DNA from: Paenibacillus sophorae
GTDB taxonomy: Bacteria > Bacillota > Bacilli > Paenibacillales > Paenibacillaceae
Assembly: GCF_018966525.1 (NCBI RefSeq)
Contig: NZ_CP076607.1
Coordinates: 1,302,001 to 1,366,000 of the forward strand
Reading direction: 5' to 3'
Length of the DNA: 64,000 nucleotides
The position numbers and the translations under genes are program-made. The notes beneath the pieces were generated by a model, which saw only the letters and a program-made list of their open reading frames with translations, made no database searches and was not told the DNA's origin. Shown piece by piece: positions 25,056-34,553 of the stretch (within the stretch, counting starts at the first letter, position 1; the number at the start of each line of letters is the position of its first letter).

Positions 25056-26363
25056 ATGAATAATCAGAGCTCTGACAATGAACAAAAAAGCAAGCTGACG
25101 CTGAGCCGCCCGCTGGTGCTGCTGCTCTCGGCGCAGCTCATATCCAATGTGGGCGATTGGCTCCATGTGCTCGCGCTGCTGACGATGGTCGGCTTGAAAT
25201 GGCACGCGACGCCCTGGGAGATTACCGCCATCTCGCTCTGTATGGCTGCTCCGATGCTGCTCGGCGGACCTTTCGCCGGCGTGGCTGCCGACAGGCTGAA
25301 CCGCAAGGCGCTGATGATCGGCTCGGATGTGGCCCGTGCGGTTATTGTGGCCTCACTTGTATTCGCCGGATCGCTGACTCAGGTTTATGTGCTGCTGCTG
25401 CTCAAGGGAACGATGGATGTGATCTTCTCACCGGCCAAGAGCGGCAAGCTCAAGGAGCTGGTCCCCGCTTCCCAAATGGATGCCGCAGTTGCGATGAGTT
25501 CTTCCGTAGAGCAGATCACGAAGATTCTTGGTCCCGCCCTCGGCGGTCTGCTTGTGGCGATGTTCGGCATCTCCGCCTGTTATCTGATTGACGCGGCAAC
25601 GTTTCTGGTATCGGCCGTGATTCTGATCGCTCTGCCACGGGACCGCAGAGCGGGGTCTGCGGTCCGGACGGAAGGCCGCGCTGGTGAGCGGCAGTCTTTC
25701 CGCCGGGAAATGGCTGCCGGTCTGCGGATAATTGCCGGAATGCCCGCCGTGCTCAGCGGCATTCTCATGCTCGTATTAGTGCTGCTCGTGCTGAATATCG
25801 CCGATTCGCAGCTCGTGACGCTGTTCCGGATCATTCCCGGCGTTAGCGGCGATCTGCTGGGCTGGTGCGTAGGGGCAAGCGGGCTCGGTACTCTGATCGC
25901 GGCGCTGCTGGCAAGGCGGATGGGCAGCTCCCGGCATCCGCTTCTATTCATGGGCATTGGCGCGGCATTGATGGGAGCGGTATTCGCCGGCGCGGCTGTG
26001 GCGACCGCTACCGGCAGACCGGGGACGGTTATTTATATCATTTTGTTTTCCGCTTTTCTTCTGGCGGGAGCCGGAGCCGGGCTTGTCTTCATTCCGTTTC
26101 AGGCGATGCTGCAGAAACGGACGCCTGAAGCCTACACCGGCAGGGTCTTTGGGACGGTGGGCAGCCTGACCAGCACATCTGTCATTCTGGGTCCGGTAGC
26201 CGGCGGAGCGCTGGTTACGGCTTCAGGTCCGGTATTTGCCTTTATCGTTTCCGGCCTGCTCACCCTGCTGCTTGGCGCGGCAATGCTGTTGCTGCGGGGA
26301 TTGATCGAACGCTGGGATCGCGGGGCCGGCGCGGGAATCCCGGAAGAACCGGCTGCCGTGTAA
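25056..26363 (+). CDS. MFS transporter, DHA3 (EntS/enterobactin exporter-like) type
   Basis: A 435-residue membrane protein with about 12 helices. SAQLISNVGDWLHVLALLTMV is the standard first helix of the MFS_3/DHA3 group, and GVAADRLNRKALMIGSD is motif A. An upstream ATG at 25023 exists, but 25056 has AGGAG at proper spacing. It likely exports a drug, macrolide or siderophore. The substrate is not clear. It is divergent from a MarR repressor, the expected regulator. Confidence 0.88.
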   Translation: MNNQSSDNEQKSKLTLSRPLVLLLSAQLISNVGDWLHVLALLTMVGLKWHATPWEITAISLCMAAPMLLGGPFAGVAADRLNRKALMIGSDVARAVIVASLVFAGSLTQVYVLLLLKGTMDVIFSPAKSGKLKELVPASQMDAAVAMSSSVEQITKILGPALGGLLVAMFGISACYLIDAATFLVSAVILIALPRDRRAGSAVRTEGRAGERQSFRREMAAGLRIIAGMPAVLSGILMLVLVLLVLNIADSQLVTLFRIIPGVSGDLLGWCVGASGLGTLIAALLARRMGSSRHPLLFMGIGAALMGAVFAGAAVATATGRPGTVIYIILFSAFLLAGAGAGLVFIPFQAMLQKRTPEAYTGRVFGTVGSLTSTSVILGPVAGGALVTASGPVFAFIVSGLLTLLLGAAMLLLRGLIERWDRGAGAGIPEEPAAV

Positions 26364-26455
26364 TCTTAAAGAATCGCTGCAAAAGCTGTGATCAAATGGT
26401 AAGATGTGTATTAGCGTCTGGAGCGGGATTGCGGCGTAGATAAGAAGGTGAATGG

Positions 26456-26692
26456 TTGGAATCTGAATTGGAACTGAAACGGCAATTGAAGAATATAAGG
26501 GATGCTCGTGGGGCGAAGGTTTTCTTGAAGTGGGACAAAACGGAAGAGTGGGACCAGGAATATAAGATTCTTACGAATGTGAAAAGCCTGCTGGGCAGCC
26601 TTTATTTCCGTTTGCGAACCTCAGGGCCAGGGGATGAAGGGGCCTCTATTATAGAGGAATTGCGAGTTCGATTAATGGAGCCTTATCTATAA
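26456..26692 (+). CDS. Small hypothetical protein
   Basis: A 78-residue cytoplasmic protein, charged and mostly helical (ESELELKRQLKNIRDARGAK, EWDQEYKILTNVKSLLGSL), with no membrane segment. The likely start is TTG at 26456 after AAGGTG. An ATG four bases earlier is out of frame and stops at once. It lies 21 bases before an EcsA-like ATPase gene and may belong to that operon. Family not recognised. Confidence 0.6.
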   Translation: MESELELKRQLKNIRDARGAKVFLKWDKTEEWDQEYKILTNVKSLLGSLYFRLRTSGPGDEGASIIEELRVRLMEPYL

Positions 26693-26713
26693 CGTTTTTG
26701 GGAGATGGAACGA

Positions 26714-27499
26714 ATGGCAGAGCGGGAAGAAGCGGTAACGGATTTACCGGAAAGGGAACAGGAGCATGTACAGGAACAGGAGATGACGGAGCGGGATGAA
26801 ATTGTACTGGATGTTTCCATAGCCGAAGCGGGATATGAGGAAGGGGATGTCCGCATCGCGGATATTTCGTTTGAGGTCCGGCGCGGTCAATTGCTCGGTC
26901 TGATCGGTCCGAACGGAGCCGGAAAAAGCACGACGATCAAGACGCTGCTCGGCTTGCTGAAGCATGCGAAGGCTAAGGTGGAAATCGGCGGTTCTGGCGG
27001 CGGTTCTTACGCCTATGTGCCGGAGCAGCCGGTCTTTTACGAGGAGCTGACGCTGTGGGAGCATCTTGACCTGTCGGCTGCCGCTTACGGACTGGACTAT
27101 GGGAGTTTCAAGGAGGCGGCGGAGCGGCTGCTCCGCCAGTTCGGCATGGAGCATGTGCGCAATGACCTACCGGCGGGCTTCTCCAAAGGGATGAAGCAGA
27201 AAATGATGCTGATGCTCGGATTTCTTGTACAGCCTGACGTCTATATCGTAGACGAGCCTTTTATCGGACTCGATCCCCGCGCGACCAAAGACTTCTTGCG
27301 TCTGCTGGAGACGGAGCGGCGGCGGGGGGCGGGAGTGCTGATGTCAACGCACGTGCTGGATACGGCGGAAAAGATCTGCGATTCGTTTGTGCTCGTATCC
27401 GCCGGACGCGTGGCGGCCTCCGGCACGCTGGAAAATATCCGCGCAGCGGCGGGGCTGCCGGAAGCCTCGCTGTTCGACTGCTTCGATGCGTTGGCATGA
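26714..27499 (+). CDS. ABC transporter ATP-binding protein, EcsA-like
   Basis: A 261-residue ATPase. Walker A is GPNGAGKSTTIKTLLGLL, the signature is GFSKGMKQKMMLML, and Walker B is DVYIVDEPFIGLDPRA. An acidic 30-residue N-terminal tail precedes the domain. ATG at 26705 abuts GGGAG, so the in-frame ATG at 26714 is preferred. The next gene encodes a multi-helix permease, and the layout resembles ecsAB, which affects secretion and membrane protein processing in Bacillus. The symbol is withheld because the match is by style. Confidence 0.85.
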   Translation: MAEREEAVTDLPEREQEHVQEQEMTERDEIVLDVSIAEAGYEEGDVRIADISFEVRRGQLLGLIGPNGAGKSTTIKTLLGLLKHAKAKVEIGGSGGGSYAYVPEQPVFYEELTLWEHLDLSAAAYGLDYGSFKEAAERLLRQFGMEHVRNDLPAGFSKGMKQKMMLMLGFLVQPDVYIVDEPFIGLDPRATKDFLRLLETERRRGAGVLMSTHVLDTAEKICDSFVLVSAGRVAASGTLENIRAAAGLPEASLFDCFDALA

Positions 27500-27518
27500 T
27501 GGGAGGGAGACGTTAGCC

Positions 27519-28781
27519 ATGAGCAACTTAGACGAAACCCGCGGCGGCTATGGCATCCGGACTCCTGGCAGCCTGCTGAGGAGGCGGCTTGGCCACCACT
27601 GGAAAGAACAATGGAGCATCATCCGCACCGCCGCGGACTGGACGGTTCTTCTGTACATCCTCATCCCGGGCGGGCTGCTTGGCGGAAGATTTTATTACGG
27701 GTTCTGGAATGAGCCGCTTCCGGCATGGGTTACGATGCTTCCCTATGCCGTCCTGCCGGCGCTGCTGGCCTTTCTGATGCAGGGCGGCATGCTGCTGCTG
27801 CTGCATGAAGGAGACCTGCTGTTCTTGCGGCAGCGCAAGAAATGGATAGGGACGGTCATGCTTGGCGGAATTTTGTACAGCCTGTTGGTGACAGCGCTGA
27901 AAATTACGGCAGGCTTTCTGCTCCTGCTGCCGTTTCTTGTTCGCGGCTACGGGCTAAGCGGGACGGACGCGGGAGCGCTGCTGTTTCTGAGTCTGTGCTG
28001 CGGGACATGCGTCAAGCTGCTCACGCACAATGTAAGGGTACAGAAGCAGGGCTGGCGCAGGTGGCTGTGGATGCTGCTCGCCGCATGGCTGCCCAGCGGG
28101 CTGTACATTCGCGCCGCCGTGGCCTGGAGCGCCCATCCGGCGCTGCTGCTGCTTGCCGCTGCCGTGTATGCGGCGGTGGCGGCTGCCGGGCTGCGCACAA
28201 GGCTGGCCTTGCGCGGCACGTTCCTTGGCGACGTTCGCGAGGATTTCAAGCAGAGGATGAAGATAGCGGGACTTCTGCTGAGAGGCGTCATCGATAAGCC
28301 GCGGCCGACCCGGCATAAGCCCTGGATCTTCCGTAAATCCCGGCCGCTGCTGCGCTCTAATTCTCCCGAAAACCGGCTGGCCGGCGCTTCCATTAAGGCG
28401 TTTATACGAAATTCGGGACATCTTAAACTGTATCTTCAGTTTTCCGGGGTGGGTGCCGTGGCGGTTCTGATGGTACCGGGAATGCTGAAATGGGCTGTCT
28501 GTATTGTGCTGGTCTTCTTGATGGCCTCCTGGCTGGTTTCTTACTGGAAAATTTTCGCGGGTGAGGAATTTATCGCGCTGCTCCCGTTCAGCAAAGGCCG
28601 GAAAGCGGACGCGGGGAGCCTGGCGGTTCCGATTCTTCTGCTTCCTTTTTCCATATTGTGTGCGGCAGTCGTCTCAGTGCCGCTGTACGGCTGGTGGGGG
28701 CTTGCGGTATTCTTACCCGCCGGCGCAGTGATCGGCATTATGGCTGCCAGAGTGTTTACAGCTCTTCGCCTGGCTCGATAA
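27519..28781 (+). CDS. ABC transporter permease, EcsB-like
   Basis: A 421-residue membrane protein with about ten hydrophobic segments; ATG 27519 follows GGGAGGG. It begins with a cytoplasmic stretch (LLRRRLGHHWKEQWSIIRTA) like that of EcsB, then alternates helices with a basic cytoplasmic loop at about residues 230-310. It pairs with the ATPase just upstream, with a gap of 19 bases. Substrate unknown. EcsB homologues influence exoprotein secretion, competence and sporulation. Confidence 0.78.
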   Translation: MSNLDETRGGYGIRTPGSLLRRRLGHHWKEQWSIIRTAADWTVLLYILIPGGLLGGRFYYGFWNEPLPAWVTMLPYAVLPALLAFLMQGGMLLLLHEGDLLFLRQRKKWIGTVMLGGILYSLLVTALKITAGFLLLLPFLVRGYGLSGTDAGALLFLSLCCGTCVKLLTHNVRVQKQGWRRWLWMLLAAWLPSGLYIRAAVAWSAHPALLLLAAAVYAAVAAAGLRTRLALRGTFLGDVREDFKQRMKIAGLLLRGVIDKPRPTRHKPWIFRKSRPLLRSNSPENRLAGASIKAFIRNSGHLKLYLQFSGVGAVAVLMVPGMLKWAVCIVLVFLMASWLVSYWKIFAGEEFIALLPFSKGRKADAGSLAVPILLLPFSILCAAVVSVPLYGWWGLAVFLPAGAVIGIMAARVFTALRLAR

Positions 28782-28796
28782 ATACGCATAGAATCG

Positions 28797-28842
28797 AAAA
28801 CCAGCGTGAACGCAGAGGGACTCTTCGTTCGCGCTGGTTTTG
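28797..28842 (+). terminator. Rho-independent terminator after EcsB-like gene
   Basis: AAAACCAGCG-T-GAACG pairs with CGTTC-G-CGCTGGTTTT. The symmetric A/T flanks suit both converging genes. Confidence 0.85.
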
Positions 28843-28918
28843 ATTTACGGTAAATGGTGTTTCATTTTTCGTTTGATGGGGTAAGTGAAATTGCTCTCAA
28901 AAATTAGGAGAACCACCT

Positions 28919-30184
28919 TCAGGCTTCCTGCTGCGCGGCATGCATTCCGGCTGTATACCCTGTTGAGAAAGCCGCGGTAATATTATACCCGCCCGTATAT
29001 CCGTGTATATCCAGAATTTCACCGCAGAAATACAGACCCGTCATCAGCTTGGACTGCATGGTTCCGGGATCGATTTCCTTTAAATGGACGCCGCCCCCTG
29101 TAACAAAGGCTTCCTCCAGCGGACGGGTACCGTGGACAAGAATCGGCATGCGCTTCAACAGGGAAGCAAGCGCCGCCTGGGCGCTTTTGGAGAGATGGGG
29201 GCCCGTAAGGTCGCCGTCGATTCCCGCTTTGGACAGCAAGAGCGGAATGAGCCGTTCCGGCAGCAGCCCTTTCAGCGCGTTGCGGATCGCCTTTTTCGGC
29301 TCTGCCTCCAGCTTGTCGCGCAGCTTCGCTTCCAACTCGTGCAGCCGCGAATCGGGGAATAGATCAATCGACATCTCCACGGACTCCTTTCCTGTCTTGC
29401 GCTGCACCTGCCGCAGAAACTGGCTGCAGCGCAGCGCAATCGGACCGGACAGCCCGAAATGGGTGAAGATCATATCCCCCCTGTGAGAGATCAGTTGTTT
29501 GCCCTTTTCATTCCAGACGGAGAGCGATACGTCGCGCAGGGAAAGCCCTTGCAGTTCTCCGGACCTGATCCAGTTCTCGCGTGATACAATCGGCACTTCC
29601 GTCGGGTACAGCTCCGTAATGGTATGCCCCGCAGCCTCCGCCCAGAAATAACCGTCGCCGGTAGAACCGGTATGCGGAACCGATTTGCCTCCGGTCGCGA
29701 TAACGACCGCCCAGGCCGTCAGCTTCTTGCCGGAAGCGAGCAGAATGCCTTGGACGCGGTCTGGTCCATATAGTATTTCGCGGACGGGACTGTCCGTCAT
29801 GATCTGAACGCCGAGATCTTTTACTTTGCTGACGAGAGCAGAGACGACGCTTGCGGCTTTGTCGGAAACGGGAAACATTCGGCCGTTATCTTCTTCCTTT
29901 AATCTGATTCCCAAATCTTCAAAAAAAGCGACTATGGAACGGTTATCGAAATGGCGAAGAGCGCTGTGCAAAAATCGTCCATTGCCCGGAATATGGGCGA
30001 TCAGCTCAGCGGTATCCTTCATATTGGTTACATTGCATCGGCCTCCGCCGGAGATGCCCAGCTTGCGGCCAAGCTTGGTCCCCTTGTCAATCAACAGCAC
30101 GGAGGCTCCGTGCTCGGCTGCGGCTACACTCGCCATAAGACCGGAAGGTCCGCCGCCGATGACGATGATATCATATTCACTCAT
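28919..30184 (-). CDS. NAD(P)/FAD-dependent oxidoreductase, HI0933/BaiN-like
   Basis: A 421-residue flavoprotein. The N-terminal FAD motif is DIIVIGGGPSGLMASVAAAEHG. The family mark KLGRKLGISGGGRCNVTN follows, and the C-terminal motif is VTGGGVHLKEIDP with GLYFCGEILDIHGYTGGYN. These match the HI0933/YhiN/BaiN family, whose members are flavin reductases of largely unsettled function. ATG 30184 has AAAGGAGCC upstream. It is monocistronic, divergent from the kinase gene at 30348. Confidence 0.9.
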   Translation of the reverse strand: MSEYDIIVIGGGPSGLMASVAAAEHGASVLLIDKGTKLGRKLGISGGGRCNVTNMKDTAELIAHIPGNGRFLHSALRHFDNRSIVAFFEDLGIRLKEEDNGRMFPVSDKAASVVSALVSKVKDLGVQIMTDSPVREILYGPDRVQGILLASGKKLTAWAVVIATGGKSVPHTGSTGDGYFWAEAAGHTITELYPTEVPIVSRENWIRSGELQGLSLRDVSLSVWNEKGKQLISHRGDMIFTHFGLSGPIALRCSQFLRQVQRKTGKESVEMSIDLFPDSRLHELEAKLRDKLEAEPKKAIRNALKGLLPERLIPLLLSKAGIDGDLTGPHLSKSAQAALASLLKRMPILVHGTRPLEEAFVTGGGVHLKEIDPGTMQSKLMTGLYFCGEILDIHGYTGGYNITAAFSTGYTAGMHAAQQEA

Positions 30185-30347
30185 GAAATGGCTCCTTTAG
30201 CAAATTGCGGTGCTGCGGGTAATCTAGGGTCATCATACCATTACCGCCCCGGGCGGGGCCAGTCCCGCTCTTCTTTGACCTTCCTTATTGTAAGTAAACA
30301 GGGTATGCTTAATTCTAAGCTTACAGATCAATTTACCGAGTCGGACG

Positions 30348-32069
30348 GTGATCACAATTACAACTGCGGTGAAAGATATTTTATTGCAAATGGCCGCTGC
30401 TTCCTCATTTTTATTGCTGTTTCAGTGGAGACTGAATCAAAGCCATATCACGCGCAGAAATCTTCGGTGTTCGGATGATTATGCCTTTCTTGCGATAGCC
30501 TGCGCGCTGAGTCTTGTTCTTTGCTCTCTGCTGTCCGGCAATCTGTTCGGGATTATCCATTTCAACTGGGGAATACTGCCCGCATTTATCGGTATGTTAT
30601 ATGGAAGCTTCCGTTCCCGCGCCTTGCTTGCCGTAATGCTGCCGGTATGCACTTATGTATTCTCCTATCCGGTCACGCAAAGCCATGTGCTGCTTGATTC
30701 CGGCATATTAATGTATCCGCTGCTATTCGGCATGGCCAATAGATTCAAGCTTGGAACCGTCGTTGAAAAGATTGCCATGCTCTGGATCGTACTGGCTCCG
30801 TCCATGTTATTTATAGCGCTTACATCGTTGTTTGACGGGAATGATTTCTCCAGATTGCAGGATGAAAAAAATGCGCTTATCCTCTGCATGCTGTTTTTAA
30901 ACCCCTTGTTCGGCGGTGCATTGATTTATATGCTTGAATCGGCTTGGGACAAGCGCGAGATTGAGGAGTTCATCGCCAATATGTCGGAGAAATTCAGACG
31001 GGAAATAGACGATCTTCAGCAGATTACCGATATGGTCCCGTTAAGCATCATTTCCGTTGATGATAACTGCAGGATCACCAGTATTAACGAAACATCGATG
31101 AAAAAGTTGGAAATTGAGATCCCGCATATAACGAGGACCGATGTTCTAAACTGTACACTATTCGACCTGGTGCATCAGTTGAAGCTGAACGATAATCAGG
31201 ATTTGGATCACTTGCTGGACAGCATTATCCTTAAGCAAAGGTTTATGGGAAAAGTTACTTGTCTCGGGAAAGTTCTGTATGTTCTGGCCGCCCCTCTGGT
31301 TCCGAAGGAGCAGGGACAGCAAGCGGGAATGGTTCTGATCATCCAGGATATGACGGAGGAAGAGAATATCCGAAGCGAGCTGGGTCATGTCGAGCGGTTG
31401 ACGCTGGTAGGCCAGATGGCGGCGGGAATTACCCATGAGATCCGCAATCCGATGGCGGTGGTGCGTGGCTTCCTGCAGCTGATGAGAGAAAAGAGTCCTT
31501 CGGACATGGAGTCCTATTACCGGATTGTCATGGATGAGCTGGATCGGGCCAACAGCATTATTAACGACTTTTTGTCGCTAGCGCAGAGCGGGCTCTCCAG
31601 TAAGGAGGACAGTAATCTCCACGATGTGATTGAAGAACTGGCTCCGCTGCTGTGGGCGGACGCAAATCTTCGCGGGCAAAGCGTCGAGCTCAGGCTGTGC
31701 GACAAGCTGCCCGTATTGCGGCTCAATATTAAAGAAATCAAGCAGCTTGTTCTGAACCTCGGGCGCAATGCGATGGAAGCGATGGAGCCGAAGGGAGTGC
31801 TTACGCTGGAGACCCGCTGTGTCTCCGAAAAGGTAGAGCTGCTGGTGAAGGATACGGGAAGCGGAATGTCGGATATAGAGTTGGAAAAGTTGTTTGTACC
31901 ATTTTTTACCACGAAGGAACAGGGAACCGGGCTGGGCCTCCCGCTCTGTCTCAGTATCGTCGAACGGCATGGCGGCTCGATTGCCGTCGATTCCCACCAG
32001 GGAGCAGGAACCGTATTTACCGTCTCCTTTCCATATGAGAAGCAGGAGAAAGAAGCGATCGTCTGTTAA
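30348..32069 (+). CDS. Sporulation-type sensor histidine kinase (KinB-like)
   Basis: A membrane kinase of about 573 residues. The N-terminus has about six hydrophobic segments (to residue 195) with the 5TM receptor look of KinB/LytS-type sensors. A PAS-like domain spans about 222-335. HisKA has AAGITHEIRNPMAVVRGFLQLM with His363, and the ATPase domain has GSGMSDIELEKLFVPFFTTK and GTGLGLPLC. No response regulator is adjacent, as expected for kinases of the sporulation phosphorelay. The start is uncertain: GTG 30348 has a weak site, and a TTG/ATG about 12-14 codons later is possible. Confidence 0.87.
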   Translation: MITITTAVKDILLQMAAASSFLLLFQWRLNQSHITRRNLRCSDDYAFLAIACALSLVLCSLLSGNLFGIIHFNWGILPAFIGMLYGSFRSRALLAVMLPVCTYVFSYPVTQSHVLLDSGILMYPLLFGMANRFKLGTVVEKIAMLWIVLAPSMLFIALTSLFDGNDFSRLQDEKNALILCMLFLNPLFGGALIYMLESAWDKREIEEFIANMSEKFRREIDDLQQITDMVPLSIISVDDNCRITSINETSMKKLEIEIPHITRTDVLNCTLFDLVHQLKLNDNQDLDHLLDSIILKQRFMGKVTCLGKVLYVLAAPLVPKEQGQQAGMVLIIQDMTEEENIRSELGHVERLTLVGQMAAGITHEIRNPMAVVRGFLQLMREKSPSDMESYYRIVMDELDRANSIINDFLSLAQSGLSSKEDSNLHDVIEELAPLLWADANLRGQSVELRLCDKLPVLRLNIKEIKQLVLNLGRNAMEAMEPKGVLTLETRCVSEKVELLVKDTGSGMSDIELEKLFVPFFTTKEQGTGLGLPLCLSIVERHGGSIAVDSHQGAGTVFTVSFPYEKQEKEAIVC

Positions 32070-32182
32070 AGATTTCAATGCTGGCAGCGGCTTGCTTTCA
32101 TCGAGTTGGAATGTATAATAAAGTTAGTAAGTTTCACTATTAAGTTATCTAACAACCTAGGTGAAAAGGAGAGTGTTGAACC

Positions 32183-32617
32183 ATGTCCATGTCTTTTGAT
32201 CAGTATATGAGGGATTCGATTCAACCGATGCGCGACGATCTGACCAGTATCGGCTTCACGGAGCTGAAAACTCCGGAGGAAGTAGAGGCCGCGCTGCCTT
32301 CCGCCAAGGGAACCTCGCTCGTTGTTGTCAACTCCGTGTGCGGGTGTGCCGCCGGCCAATGCCGCCCAGGCGTTGCCCAGGCGCTGCAGAACGACGCCCT
32401 GCCGGATCATTTATTCACAGTCTTTGCCGGCCAGGAAAAGGAAGCGACTGCCAAAGCACGCGAGTATTTCGCTCCTTACCCGCCTTCTTCGCCTTCGATC
32501 GCCCTGATGAAGGATGGGGAGCTGGTGCACTTTATCGAGCGCCAAGGCGTAGAGAACCGTTCGGCTGCGGAAATCGCGGACGAGTTGAAGGATATATTCG
32601 ACCGTTACTGTAAATAA
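32183..32617 (+). CDS. Bacilliredoxin (BrxA/BrxB family)
   Basis: A 144-residue thioredoxin-fold protein that removes bacillithiol from S-bacillithiolated proteins. The active-site motif is the atypical C-G-C (Cys53, Cys55) in NSVCGCAAGQCRPG, diagnostic for the YphP/YqiW family. GELVHFIERQGVENRSA is the conserved C-terminal block. ATG 32183 follows AAAAGGAGAG. Its presence implies a bacillithiol-making Bacillota host. Confidence 0.94.
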   Translation: MSMSFDQYMRDSIQPMRDDLTSIGFTELKTPEEVEAALPSAKGTSLVVVNSVCGCAAGQCRPGVAQALQNDALPDHLFTVFAGQEKEATAKAREYFAPYPPSSPSIALMKDGELVHFIERQGVENRSAAEIADELKDIFDRYCK

Positions 32618-32644
32618 GGCTTAAGAATCTCATATGCGATATCG

Positions 32645-32686
32645 TCCCGCCGTACCGTTTTTTTGGGTGCTGCGGGATTATTTTTG
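32645..32686 (+). terminator. Probable Rho-independent terminator
   Basis: GTCCCGC pairs with GCGGGAT across a T-rich loop, followed by TATTTTTG, after the bacilliredoxin gene. Confidence 0.5.
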
Positions 32687-32725
32687 ATAAAAGGATGCTA
32701 GAGCGATGAAAGTGAGTGAGCTGCA

Positions 32726-33535
32726 TTGAGCATACAGGAAGAGATTATTGCCGCCCTCGGCGTAAAACCGGCGATTGACGCGGAAGCTGAAGTGCGGCAG
32801 AGAGCCGATTTTCTGAAAGCGTATATCTTGGAATCGGGAATCAAGGGACTGCTGATCGCTATAAGCGGGGGTGTGGAGAGCGCGGTGGCTGCCGGCCTGT
32901 GCAAGCGCGCGACGGATGAGCTGAGCGCTGAGCAAGGCAAGGAATATATCACCCTCGGCGTGTTCCAGCCTTATGGAGAGCAGGAGGATTTCGGGCACAG
33001 CTACGAGGCAGCCAAAGCGTCCGGGCTTAAGCATACGGTGGAGACGAATATCGGGGATGCGGTTGACGAGATTGCGCTTGAAACGGAGTATGCTTTGAAG
33101 GCTATCGGACAGCACCGCCATATGACACATCAGGGTAAGGGAGATATCAAAGCGGGAACGCGGATGGTGTTCCAGCATGCGCTCGCCTTGGAGAACAATC
33201 TGCTGGTGGTTGGTACCGGCCATGCATCCGAAGCGATTACCGGCAGCTGCACCACATGGGAAGGCGGAGCCGCCGATATTGAGCCGCTCCGTTCCCTGAA
33301 CCATCGGCAGGTTCGCGAACTGGCCTCTTATCTCGGCGTGCCGGCCGAAATCATCACGGAGGCGAAGGCTGCTGACCAGCGGGCCGGACAGACAGATGCA
33401 GCCAAGCGTGGCATTACGTACGAAGACAGCAGTGATTATCTGGAAGGAAAGCCGGTGGAGCCTGCAGCGGCGGAGCTGCTGGAGAGCTTCTACCGGAAAG
33501 GAGCGTATAAGCGGAGCGCCATTCCCGGAATCTGA
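32726..33535 (+). CDS. NadE-like protein with altered catalytic motifs
   Basis: A 269-residue member of the ammonia-dependent NAD synthetase family; TTG start at 32726. The fold and length match NadE. The ATP pyrophosphatase loop, normally SGGxDS, reads SGGVES (47-52). The KARTRM block reads KAGTRM (143-147), GTDHAAE reads GTGHASE (163-169), GDGGAD reads EGGAAD (179-184), and the TADL block reads AADQ (215-218). Several ATP- and metal-binding residues are therefore changed. It could be a catalytically weak or repurposed paralogue with a normal NadE elsewhere. The reading frame is intact and uses normal codons, which suggests it is maintained. Confidence 0.82.
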   Translation: MSIQEEIIAALGVKPAIDAEAEVRQRADFLKAYILESGIKGLLIAISGGVESAVAAGLCKRATDELSAEQGKEYITLGVFQPYGEQEDFGHSYEAAKASGLKHTVETNIGDAVDEIALETEYALKAIGQHRHMTHQGKGDIKAGTRMVFQHALALENNLLVVGTGHASEAITGSCTTWEGGAADIEPLRSLNHRQVRELASYLGVPAEIITEAKAADQRAGQTDAAKRGITYEDSSDYLEGKPVEPAAAELLESFYRKGAYKRSAIPGI

Positions 33536-33561
33536 ATCGACCCACGTACGATGTTAACCGC

Positions 33562-33607
33562 ACCGCCGCGGCAGCCCTGCGACAGATATGCAGGCGGGCG
33601 CGGCGGT
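33562..33607. terminator. Strong hairpin between convergent genes
   Basis: ACCGCCGCG pairs with CGCGGCGGT, with an inner GCCCTGC/GCAGGCGGGC stem. It lacks a T-run, so it may act as a weak terminator or RNA 3' end protector. Confidence 0.4.
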
Positions 33608-33632
33608 ATTAGCTCTTCCAGTCACAAGGCTG

Positions 33633-34457
33633 CTAGGAGCGCAGCACTTGGTCGATAAAAGCTTGGGTCGCGGCGATTGCCTGCTCCAATTGCGGAGTAG
33701 GCCCGGCAAACGGATGGACCGTTCCAAAGGTGTGATCTCCCCCCGGAATCTGAACCCAGTCGATGTCCGGCCTTATGGCGGTCAGCTTCTCCGATCCCTG
33801 CCGCAGGCGGGGGCCGTCCTTGCTTCCCTGAATGAGCGTAACCGGGAATTTGGCCGTCCGCATTCGTTCTATAATATTGTAGCGCTCTTTCTGCCGCTCC
33901 AAGTCCTCCAAAATGACAGCGTCCAGCGGCATTTGCTGTCCGGTACGGCCGTTCAGGACATAGGCGCGGCCTTTTTCACGCATGTCCTTTTTCTGCTCCT
34001 CCGTGAACAGATCCAGATCGGTGACGCCGTTCCAGGAAATGACGCCGGCGACTTCGCCGGGAGAATCAAGGGCATACAGCAGACAATCGCCTCCGCCCCG
34101 GCTGTGCCCCAGAAGGAAGAGCGGCAGTCCGCCGAGCTTTGGATGCTGGCTGAGATAGGAGAGCAGCACGTTCAGGTCTTTTTGCTCACGGTGGTATGTA
34201 TTGCGGGCGAACTTCTCAAGCTCGGTGAAGTTTTGGAGATCCTCGCCGATTCCGCCATGGGAGAAATTGAATGTCACGACCTCATGCTTGCCGCTCAGCG
34301 ATTCCGCAACATGAGGAAACATTCCCCAATCCTTGAACCCTTTATAGCCGTGCGCGATTACGATCAGGCTGCCTGCCTCTCCCCGGGAAGGAAAGCGGGT
34401 GCAGCGCAGAACGGAGTCATCCCCCGCGGGGATTTCAAAATTGATGCTTCGACTCAT
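33633..34457 (-). CDS. Alpha/beta hydrolase
   Basis: A 274-residue cytoplasmic hydrolase. The frame extends far upstream, but ATG 34457 follows AGAGGAG and begins the family N-terminus. VIAHGYKGFKDWG is the oxyanion block, and GHSRGGGDCLL is the nucleophile elbow with the catalytic serine. SKDGPRLRQGSEKL and GGDHTFG supply the probable acid and histidine. It resembles dienelactone-hydrolase or acyl-peptidase-like proteins. Substrate unknown. Confidence 0.87.
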   Translation of the reverse strand: MSRSINFEIPAGDDSVLRCTRFPSRGEAGSLIVIAHGYKGFKDWGMFPHVAESLSGKHEVVTFNFSHGGIGEDLQNFTELEKFARNTYHREQKDLNVLLSYLSQHPKLGGLPLFLLGHSRGGGDCLLYALDSPGEVAGVISWNGVTDLDLFTEEQKKDMREKGRAYVLNGRTGQQMPLDAVILEDLERQKERYNIIERMRTAKFPVTLIQGSKDGPRLRQGSEKLTAIRPDIDWVQIPGGDHTFGTVHPFAGPTPQLEQAIAATQAFIDQVLRS

Positions 34458-34553
34458 CAGAAAATGTCTCCTCTCTGTATGCCAATGGAAGTCCATTGCG
34501 GGTGCCGAAGCCGCCGCGGGAGCGGCGCATGGACTTCGGCGCTGTTTTCTTTT

